A DNA stretch of 10,763 nucleotides, from assembly GCA_003151595.1 (NCBI GenBank), contig PLXW01000012.1, positions 2,198 through 12,960 of the forward strand. Reading direction: 5' to 3'. The notes beneath the pieces are model-generated. The model saw only the letters and a program-made list of their open reading frames with translations, was not told where the DNA came from and did not search any database. Below are positions 1 through 6,423 of the stretch, one piece after another; positions within the stretch are counted from its first letter, which is position 1, and the number at the start of each line of letters is the position of its first letter. The translations under genes and the position numbers were made by a program. The stretch comes from Myxococcales bacterium (GTDB lineage Bacteria; Myxococcota; Polyangia; Polyangiales; Polyangiaceae).

Positions 1-1074
1 CCATTGATGCGCGAGCTCGTGCGCCATCACGCCCGCGTAGGCTCGCTTCTGGCGGAGCGGCGCCGTCTTCTCGTCCATGAGCACCAGGAAATCGCCGAAC
101 GTCACGGCGCCGGCGTTCTCCATCGCGCCGCCCTTGTCCGGCACGGCGATGATGTCGAGCTTGTCGTACGGGTATTCGATCCCGAAGAACTGCTCGAGCG
201 CCGACAAGATCTCGCCGGTGTGCGCCATCGCGTACGCGATCTCCTTGCCGTGCCCCTTCGTCGTCACGCCGCGCAGCGGGAGCGGGTTCTTGCGAACGGC
301 GTTCGGCGGGACGTCGGCGGCGGGAACGATCTCGAGCGGCCCGACCGCGAACGCGACCAGGTAGCTCGGCAGCGGAAGCGTCGGCGCGAAGTGAACGCGG
401 AGAGAGCCGCCGTCGGTCTTCCGATCGATCTCGTGCGTGTTCGCGATCGCCTGCGCGTCCGACGGGACGACCAGCGTCGTGTCGAACGGGATCTTGAAGC
501 CCGGCTCGTCGAAGCACGGGAACGCGCCGCGCGCCGCGATCGACTCGAACTGCGTGAAGGCGTACGGGATGCCGGCCTGCGTGATCTTGTGGAGCCCTTC
601 GAGCTTCGGCCCGAACGGCGCATCGAACTCGACGTGCAGCTTCGCTTTCCCTGCGGGCAGCGTCAGAGGAAAGGTGATCGACGCCATCCCCGACTCGTCG
701 CGCTGCTGCCACGTCCCCGCGATTTCCGCGCCGCCGTCGGGCGTCGCCGACGCGCGCGTCACGTTGAACGACTTGCCGTGAAGCCACACGACGCTCCGCG
801 GCTGATCGAGCGTGATCGCGATATCGACCGTGCCCGAGAAGCGATCCTGCTTCGGATCGATGTGCAGCTCGAGCGACTCGGCCGTAGGACGCGTGTCGCT
901 CGGCAGTCGAACCGCGGGAACCGCTTCGGTGCTCGGCGCGGCGGTCGCCGCGGAGGCGCCCGGCGAAGGTGCGGGCGGCGACGTGATGGGCGGCGTGGGC
1001 GACGCTCCGCACGCCGGCATCGCGAGAGAGCCGAGGAGAACCAGCGAGAGGAAGGGGAGGGTCGGGGTTCGCAT
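1..1074 (-). CDS. M1 family zinc aminopeptidase, probable lipoprotein (N-terminal 358 residues, cut by window edge)
   Basis: This frame opens with ATG at 1074 and stays open to base 1, so it is partial at its 3' end. It belongs to the M1 (gluzincin) aminopeptidases, which remove N-terminal residues from peptides. Two hallmarks are visible: the substrate-anchoring GAMEN motif at residues 316-320 and HELAHQW at 352-358, giving two zinc-ligand His and the catalytic Glu353. The third zinc ligand, a downstream Glu, lies outside the window. The N-terminus is a lipoprotein-type signal (hydrophobic residues 6-19, then M-P-A-Cys22, a non-ideal lipobox) followed by an Ala/Pro/Ser-rich linker to about residue 50. 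The N-terminal beta-saddle domain follows, with FPCFDEP near its middle. Family members are usually 600-900 residues, so about half is missing. It lies 26 bp downstream of the glutaminyl cyclase on the same strand, probably in one transcript. Family call is very secure; membrane anchoring is inference. Confidence 0.93.
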   Translation of the reverse strand, partial: MRTPTLPFLSLVLLGSLAMPACGASPTPPITSPPAPSPGASAATAAPSTEAVPAVRLPSDTRPTAESLELHIDPKQDRFSGTVDIAITLDQPRSVVWLHGKSFNVTRASATPDGGAEIAGTWQQRDESGMASITFPLTLPAGKAKLHVEFDAPFGPKLEGLHKITQAGIPYAFTQFESIAARGAFPCFDEPGFKIPFDTTLVVPSDAQAIANTHEIDRKTDGGSLRVHFAPTLPLPSYLVAFAVGPLEIVPAADVPPNAVRKNPLPLRGVTTKGHGKEIAYAMAHTGEILSALEQFFGIEYPYDKLDIIAVPDKGGAMENAGAVTFGDFLVLMDEKTAPLRQKRAYAGVMAHELAHQW

Positions 1075-1100
1075 TTTCGCGCCCGAACCTTACCCGGATT

Positions 1101-1892
1101 TCAGTGGGGCGACGGCACCCGAATCTCGAACAGGCGCGGCCAGCGCTTGCCCGTCACGTAGATGCGATCGTGCGCCTCGTCGAACGCGATTCCATTGGGC
1201 ACGGCGTCGCGATCGTTCTTGTCGGCTCGGCTGTCGAGCGACGAGAGATCGACCACGGCCACGACCTCGCCGCCGGCGGGATCGATCTGAACGATCCGAT
1301 CGCTCAGCCACACGTTCGCCCAGATGCGCCCGTGGATCAGCTCGAGCTCGTTGAGGTTCACCACCGGCTTTCCGTTCTCGGTGACGCTCAGTGTGCGGAC
1401 GGTCTTGAACGTCTTGGGATCGACGAAGCGGAGGGTGCTCCCGCCGTCGCTCATGATGAGGCTCGTGTCGTCGTGCGTGAGGCCCCACCCTTCGCCCTCG
1501 TAGGCGATCTGGTTGCGGGCGATGAAGTCGAGCCCGTAGACGAAGCAGGTCCGCTCGCGCCAGCTCAGCACGTAGATGGCGTCCTTCCAGACGGTGACCC
1601 CTTCGCCGAAGACCTCGGGTGAAAGGAACGCGCGTGTGCGCACGCGGCCGGTGCGCGGGTCGAGGGCGCGGATCGTCGAGGCGCCGTAGAGCCCCGTGCT
1701 CTCCACCATCTCGCCGTCGTGCATGACGAGGCCCTGCGTGAACGCGGTGTCGTCGTGCGGGTGGATGGCGACGACCTGCGGGCGAATCGTGGGGACGGCC
1801 GGCGCCGAACGCGCGCCCTGGGCCACGGCGAGGCCGGAGGCCGTCACCAGCGTCGCCGCGCCAATCGCCGCCCGTCGCGCCTCCCTTCGCAT
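1101..1892 (-). CDS. Plant-type glutaminyl-peptide cyclotransferase (glutaminyl cyclase), secreted
   Basis: This 263-residue protein matches the plant-type glutaminyl cyclase family (Glu_cyclase_2), five-bladed beta-propellers that convert N-terminal Gln of peptides to pyroglutamate with release of ammonia; papaya and Xanthomonas enzymes are the known examples. Visible signatures are HDDTAFTQGL (residues 46-55), ESTGLYGAST (64-73, whose Glu64 is the likely catalytic acid by family analogy), GEGWGLTHDD near 135-145, WANVWLSDRIVQIDP near 190-205, and NGIAFDE near 235. The N-terminus is a cleavable signal peptide (Arg-rich start, hydrophobic core to Ala24, cleavage about AVA|Q), so it acts in the periplasm or outside. 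The start at 1892 is fixed because an in-frame TGA lies 12-15 bases upstream; no good ribosome binding site is seen. It is the first gene of a minus-strand pair with the M1 aminopeptidase. Confidence 0.92.
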   Translation of the reverse strand: MRREARRAAIGAATLVTASGLAVAQGARSAPAVPTIRPQVVAIHPHDDTAFTQGLVMHDGEMVESTGLYGASTIRALDPRTGRVRTRAFLSPEVFGEGVTVWKDAIYVLSWRERTCFVYGLDFIARNQIAYEGEGWGLTHDDTSLIMSDGGSTLRFVDPKTFKTVRTLSVTENGKPVVNLNELELIHGRIWANVWLSDRIVQIDPAGGEVVAVVDLSSLDSRADKNDRDAVPNGIAFDEAHDRIYVTGKRWPRLFEIRVPSPH

Positions 1893-2190
1893 TCGCAGAA
1901 GGTGTCAGAGTCTCGCGCGATCGTCGAGAGGCGCCGTGCCGCGCACATGGGACCCGTCGGCGACGTGACACCCCGCCGTCAGCGAACGAACGGCTCAGAC
2001 CGGGAGGTGGGACGCGACGGCGATATGCATTTCGTTTCGCTCGCGTTCACAGCGCGGGAATCGCCCTGTTCGCTCGCACGTTCGCGGAGTGACCCACGCG
2101 ATGAACGGCACGACCCCTTGCGCGGTACGACCCTTGCGACACGTCGCGTCCAACTTGTTGTTGCCACCTGCGGGCTGCTTGGAGAGAACA
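1893..2190. other. Intergenic region between divergent genes, no supported gene
   Basis: These 298 bp separate the minus-strand glutaminyl cyclase from the plus-strand HEAT-repeat gene, so they must carry promoters for both directions. Open frames cross it, but they have random-looking Arg/Ser-rich translations and no ribosome binding site of note. A slightly AT-richer patch (GATATGCATTTCG, about 2021-2033) and TTGTTGTTG near 2155-2163 stand out from the GC-rich surroundings. I cannot fit convincing -35/-10 hexamers to either, and no strong terminator or operator is evident. Confidence 0.5.
2181..2186 (+). promoter_or_regulatory. Ribosome binding site fixing the HEAT-protein start
   Basis: GGAGAG lies 4 bases before the ATG at 2191. 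The same frame extends upstream to an ATG at 2089, but that 34-residue extension (ending in PPAGCLERT) has no family character and no comparable ribosome binding site. This site therefore argues for the start at 2191. Confidence 0.7.
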
Positions 2191-2532
2191 ATGCAGTACG
2201 AAGAGCTGGAACCGATTTCCCACGACGAAGCGACCGATACCTTCACGCGCGACGACGACACGTACGCGACCTGCCGCTCGCTCCTGCGTCTTGCCCTTCA
2301 CGACGAGGACTGGCGCTGGACACTCGATCAGATCCTCCGGTTCGTCCGCCACCCGAACCCCGAGGTGCGCGGCGTCGCCGTCTCGAGCATCGGGTACCTC
2401 GTACGAATTCATCGCGGGATCGACGTGAGCGAGGCCTTGCCGATGCTGTACGCGCTTCAAGCCGACGGCTACGTGGCGACCCGCGTGCGCGACACGCTGG
2501 AAGACATCCGGCAGTTCACGCGCGCGGCGTAG
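2191..2532 (+). CDS. Small HEAT-repeat protein (immunity-protein-like family)
   Basis: A 113-residue cytoplasmic protein with no signal peptide or membrane segment. From about residue 28 it is a run of amphipathic helices: LLRLALHDEDWRWTLDQIL, then RHPNPEVRGVAVSSIGYLVRIH, then VSEALPMLYAL and a final helix VATRVRDTLEDIRQF. The 'hP-[ND]-PEVRG-A--S-G-L-RIH' spacing is that of a HEAT repeat. Proteins of this size and pattern (DWRW...D, P-VR, LARIH, DALDDI near the end) are widespread; from memory some sit beside polymorphic toxins as immunity proteins. No toxin gene is visible here, so an immunity role is only a suggestion, and a scaffold role is equally possible. It stands between the cyclase promoter region and a broken envelope gene 76 bp downstream. 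The start was chosen by its GGAGAG site. Confidence 0.78.
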   Translation: MQYEELEPISHDEATDTFTRDDDTYATCRSLLRLALHDEDWRWTLDQILRFVRHPNPEVRGVAVSSIGYLVRIHRGIDVSEALPMLYALQADGYVATRVRDTLEDIRQFTRAA

Positions 2533-2608
2533 CGGCGCCGAAGGCGTCCGCGTCGACATGACCCGTCCACGGCTGGCGAGTTCGGCCGAGAAGCGCTAGC
2601 CATCGGGC

Positions 2609-3525
2609 ATGCGACTTCGTGCGCCGCTTTTCCTCGCTGCTTCGTTCGCGTTATTGACGCTGTCTTCTGCCGCCGGTGCCCAGCAGGCGCCGCCCGACAT
2701 CGTGAAGATGCGGGACGGGTCGATGTACCGCGGCACGATCGCCGAGCTGGTCGCGAACGATCACGTCGATCTCGTGACGGCGAACGGGCAGACGCGTCGC
2801 TTTGCCATGAAGGACGTGGCGTACGCCGGAGCCGCCGCCACACCGCAACCCACCACGCCGCCCCCTCCGCCGCCGCCCCCTCCGCCCGGCGGTCAGCCGA
2901 TGATCACCGTGAACGCGCAGCGCGCGAGATGCGCTTCGAAGCGAACGAGCCCGACGTGCAGTTCCAGCTGCGTACGGGTCAGTCGCAGACGGCGGGCGTC
3001 GGGTGGGGCTGGCGAAGCACTTACTCGTTCGCGGCGCAGGCGACCGACTACACCACGATCTGCACCGCTCCCTGCAGCGGGTCGCTCCCCACGGGCACGC
3101 ATCGCATCGGCCTCTCCCACAACGGCAAGACGATCGTCGAGCCCGATGATCCGGTCGTGATCACCGGCTCCGGCACGCTGCACGGAACGTACACCTCGCA
3201 CCTCGGGCTTCGCGTGACCGGGCTCGTCGTCAACCTCGCGTCGATCGCAGTCGGCATCACGCTGATGGTCACGGCGATTCACGGGGCAGAGTGCACCGGC
3301 AACGTCTGCTCCGAGGGGAGCGTCGACGACACGAAGCTCGGCGTCGGCGTCGGCGTGCTCATCGTCGGCTCGATCGTCGGCAGCGTGCTCATGATTCAGA
3401 AGGACACCGCCGACATCTCCTTCGTCCCGATGACGCCGGTGGCCTCGTCGGGATCGAAGGAGCTGGCGGTGCTGCGAGCACCCGGCCTGCAACCGCAGGG
3501 GATGGCGCTGCAGTTTCGTTTCTAG
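2609..3525 (+). pseudogene. Frameshifted secreted/membrane protein with proline-rich linker and two C-terminal transmembrane helices
   Basis: Two overlapping plus-strand frames together form one protein. The first half (from ATG 2609) has a signal peptide (cleavage about AGA|QQ), a small beta-rich module 'VKMRDGSMYRGTI...VDLVTANGQTRRFAMKDVAYAG' (residues about 32-74), an uninterrupted Pro10 linker, and ITVNAQ. The second half, in the +1-register frame from about 2926 to TAG 3525, continues with MRFEANEPDVQFQLRTGQ, a CTAPC segment, and two hydrophobic helices around a short loop with two Cys. After about 2926 the first frame turns into Arg/Ser-rich nonsense ending at 3160. The break maps to CAGCGCGCGAG (2918-2928): losing one CG dinucleotide, or gaining one base, restores a protein of about 305 residues. 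The architecture is one I associate with myxobacterial envelope proteins of unknown function. Sequencing error, true mutation, or two separate genes (second start ATG 2929, no ribosome binding site) remain possible. Confidence 0.72.
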
Positions 3526-4937
3526 ATGTCGTAGTAGAGGACGAACTCGTGCGGCGTGGGTCGCATGCGGATAGGGTTCAGCTCCTTCGAGCGCTTGAAG
3601 TCGAGCCACTCGTGGATCGCGTCCTTGGTGAAGACGTCGCCGCGCAAGAGGAACTCGTGGTTCTTCTCGAGCGAGTCGAGCGCCTCCTCGAGTGAGCCCG
3701 GCATGTGCGGGACGTCTTTGAGCTCCTCGGGCGAGAGCGCGTAGATGTCCTTGTCGAGCGGGTCGCCCGGATCGATCCGGTTCTGGATGCCGTCGAGCCC
3801 GGCCAGCAGCATCGCGCTGAACGCGAGGTACGGGTTGCAGCTCGGGTCGGGGAAGCGGACTTCCACGCGGCGCGTCTTGGGGTTCGAGCCCGTGATCGGA
3901 ATGCGGCACGAGGCCGAGCGATTGCGGCTCGAGTACGCGAGGTTCACCGGCGCTTCGAAGCCCGGGACCAGCCGGCGGTAGCTGTTCGTCGTCGGGTTGG
4001 TGAACGCGGCGAGCGACTTGGCGTGCTTGATGATGCCGCCGATGTAGTGGAGCGCGAGCTCGCTGAGCCCCGCGTACCCGTCGCCGCCGAAGAGAGGCTT
4101 CCCTTCCTTCCACAGCGACTGGTGCACGTGCATCCCCGAGCCGTTGTCGCCGAACAGCGGCTTCGGCATGAACGTGGCGCTCTTGCCGTGCTTCCGCGCG
4201 ACGTTCTTCACGATGTACTTGAACCACATGAGCTGGTCGCCGCACGGGAGCAGGCGATTGAACTTCATGCCGATCTCGCACTGACCGCCGCTCGCCACTT
4301 CGTGGTGACCGACCTCGATCTCGATGCCGCTCTCCTGGAGCGCGACCATCATCGCCTGGCGCAGGTCGCCGAGCGTGTCGGTTGGCGGAACGGGGAAGTA
4401 CCCTTCCTTGTGGCGCGTCTTGTACCCGAGGTTCGGGAACTCTTCGCGGCCGCTGTTCCACGCCCCTTCGGCGCTGTCGAGGTAGTAGAAGCCGGCGTTC
4501 GGCTGCGAGTGATCGAAGCGCACGTCGTCGAAGACGAAGAACTCCGCCTCGGGCCCCATGAAGCACGTGTCGGCGATGCCGGTCTGCTTCAGATACGCCT
4601 CGGCCTTCTTGGCGATGTGACGCGGGTCGCGCGAGTACGGCTGCTTGGTGATCGGATCGAACACCGAGCAAACGAGCGAGAGCGTCGGGCGCTCGTAGAA
4701 CGGATCGAGCAGCGCGGTGCTCGGGTCGGGGATCATGATCATGTCGCTGGCGTTGATCGGCTGCCAGCCGCGGATCGACGAGCCGTCGAACGCCAGCCCG
4801 TCCTCGAACAGCGCTTCGTTCAGGCGCGACGCCGGGATGGTCGTGTGCTGCCACACGCCGGGAAAGTCGATGAACTTGAGGTCGACGAACTGCGCGGCAT
4901 GCTTCTGACCGAGCTCGATGGCTTCTTTGACTTTCAT
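3522..4937 (-). CDS. glnA: Type I glutamine synthetase
   Basis: Catalyses ATP-dependent formation of glutamine from glutamate and ammonia; the enzyme is a cytoplasmic dodecamer. The 471-residue length from ATG 4937 matches GSI. Recognisable elements are FVDL (17-20), FDGSSIRGW (50-58), GPEAEFF (128-134; metal-ligand Glu130 and Glu132), the QCEIG metal site, the ATP-site [10 protein letters not shown] loop, the NRSASCRIP glutamate-flap/active-site stretch, and a C-terminus ending YYDI. The adenylylation region reads [12 protein letters not shown] with the target Tyr present, so it is of the covalently regulated GSI-beta kind. The frame is also open upstream to an ATG at 4964 that overlaps the glnB stop (TGATG); start 4937 is preferred because it aligns exactly with E. 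coli GlnA (FVDL at 17) and has AGGAAAGGG just before it. It is downstream of and cotranscribed with glnB. Its stop shares CTAG with the convergent gene. Confidence 0.97.
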   Translation of the reverse strand: MKVKEAIELGQKHAAQFVDLKFIDFPGVWQHTTIPASRLNEALFEDGLAFDGSSIRGWQPINASDMIMIPDPSTALLDPFYERPTLSLVCSVFDPITKQPYSRDPRHIAKKAEAYLKQTGIADTCFMGPEAEFFVFDDVRFDHSQPNAGFYYLDSAEGAWNSGREEFPNLGYKTRHKEGYFPVPPTDTLGDLRQAMMVALQESGIEIEVGHHEVASGGQCEIGMKFNRLLPCGDQLMWFKYIVKNVARKHGKSATFMPKPLFGDNGSGMHVHQSLWKEGKPLFGGDGYAGLSELALHYIGGIIKHAKSLAAFTNPTTNSYRRLVPGFEAPVNLAYSSRNRSASCRIPITGSNPKTRRVEVRFPDPSCNPYLAFSAMLLAGLDGIQNRIDPGDPLDKDIYALSPEELKDVPHMPGSLEEALDSLEKNHEFLLRGDVFTKDAIHEWLDFKRSKELNPIRMRPTPHEFVLYYDI

Positions 4938-4939
4938 GA

Positions 4940-4948
4940 CCCTTTCCT
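4940..4948 (-). promoter_or_regulatory. Ribosome binding site deciding the glnA start
   Basis: On the minus strand AGGAAAGGG ends two bases before ATG 4937, with its AGGA core seven bases away. This supports start 4937 over the alternative ATG at 4964, which overlaps the glnB stop and has a weaker-spaced AGGAAG 9-10 bases ahead. Confidence 0.65.
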
Positions 4949-4963
4949 CTTTTTCGGTGCTCA

Positions 4964-5340
<377 letters not shown>

Positions 5341-6423
5341 ATGGAACCGCGGCCCGGCGCTGATGCCAAGAGTGCTCTAGCGCGCGATGCGTTTCCGGAA
5401 CGTTTCGCGAAAGAGCCGCCGACGGTCGCACGGATTGCGATCGGAAAGTACCCGACGCCCGTCTTCGAAATGACGCGCCTGTCGCGCGGCGCGTGCGCGC
5501 TCTGGGTGAAGCGCGACGACCAGACGCACCCGCTCTACGGCGGAAATAAAGTGCGAAAGCTGGAGTACATCCTGGCCGACGCGCGTGCTCGCGGCGCGAC
5601 GCGGCTCGTCACGATTGGAGCCGTGGGGAGTCACCACGTGCTCGCCACGACGCTGTTCGGCGTGCGCGAGGGGTTCAGTGTGGAGGCCGCGCTCGTGCCG
5701 CAACCGAAGACGCCGCACGTGGTGGAGGTCGTGCGCGCGGGGCTCGCGAACGGAATGCGCGCGATGCCGGCGAGCGGGTACGCGGGCGTGGTGATGAAGG
5801 TGGTGCCGCGCGTGCTCGCGAGCGGCGGGTACTTCGTGACCGTCGGGGGATCGAGCGCGGTGGGCTCGTTGGGGTACGTCGATGGAGCGCGCGAGCTCGC
5901 GGCGCAAGTGCGCGCGGGCGAGATGCCGGAGCCGGACCTCGTGGTGGTCGCGCTGGGATCGGGCGGCACGGTCGCGGGGATCGCGGCGGGGCTCGAGGCC
6001 GAAGGGTTGAAGTCGCGGGTGCTCGGCGTCGTCGTCGCGGAGCCGGCGTGGTTCGTGGCGTGGCGCGCGCGGAGGCTCGCGCGCGCGTGCTTGCGTCGCA
6101 TCGGCCTGCGGGCGAGGCGCGGGTGGCTCGACGAGCGACTGGCGATCGATTGGCGCTGGCTCGGCGCGGGGTACGGGTACGCGACGGACGCGGGAGCGCG
6201 CGCCACCGAAGACGCGGCGCAGGAGGGGATCACGCTGGATCCGACGTATACGGCGAAGACGTTCGCCGCCGCCCTCGATCGCGTGAGCGCGTGGAGCGGC
6301 GAGACCGCGCCGAAGACGGTGCTCTACTGGCACACGCTCTCGAGCGCGCCGGTCGTACCGCTGCTCGTGGGGGCGCCGAGCGAAGAGGCCATCGACGCGA
6401 AGGTGCGCGAGCTCTTCGTATGA
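5341..6423 (+). CDS. PLP-dependent enzyme, D-cysteine desulfhydrase/ACC deaminase family
   Basis: A 360-residue cytoplasmic fold-type-II PLP enzyme. Diagnostic parts are YPTPVFEM...LWVKRDDQTHPLYGGNKVRKLEY with the Schiff-base Lys70, the IGAVGSHHV segment with Ser97 where the family has its SNQ/SNH nucleophile loop, VGGSSAVGSLGYVDGA (as in DcyD VGGSNALGALGYVESA), the phosphate-binding loop GSGGTVAGIAAG, GAGYGYATDAG, and DPTYTAKTFAAAL. Family members deaminate D-cysteine, ACC or related small amino acids to a 2-oxo acid and ammonia. Here the loop Asn is His and the usual C-terminal HTGGAP is HTLSSAP, so the substrate cannot be named. It is about 30 residues longer than E. coli DcyD, with an Arg-rich insertion near 240-260. 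Start ATG 5341 has AAAGG seven bases before it; a TTG at 5335 is in frame. Its stop overlaps the next gene by ATGA, implying translational coupling. Confidence 0.88.
   Translation: MEPRPGADAKSALARDAFPERFAKEPPTVARIAIGKYPTPVFEMTRLSRGACALWVKRDDQTHPLYGGNKVRKLEYILADARARGATRLVTIGAVGSHHVLATTLFGVREGFSVEAALVPQPKTPHVVEVVRAGLANGMRAMPASGYAGVVMKVVPRVLASGGYFVTVGGSSAVGSLGYVDGARELAAQVRAGEMPEPDLVVVALGSGGTVAGIAAGLEAEGLKSRVLGVVVAEPAWFVAWRARRLARACLRRIGLRARRGWLDERLAIDWRWLGAGYGYATDAGARATEDAAQEGITLDPTYTAKTFAAALDRVSAWSGETAPKTVLYWHTLSSAPVVPLLVGAPSEEAIDAKVRELFV

Noticed and set aside
4..1161. 385-codon open frame on the plus strand
   Set aside because: It is antisense to the M1 aminopeptidase, whose GAMEN and HELAH motifs prove the minus strand is coding.
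2918..2931. Programmed ribosomal frameshift in the envelope gene
   Set aside because: No slippery heptamer or downstream pseudoknot that I can see; a CG-dinucleotide length change explains it more simply.
2893..4854. 653-codon open frame on the minus strand
   Set aside because: It is glnA read in another frame; the translation is Arg/His-rich with no family pattern, and glnA is certain.
6048..6419. Upstream extension of the GH123-like frame
   Set aside because: It overlaps the PLP enzyme in another frame; a clear signal peptide starts at ATG 6420 with an ATGA overlap.
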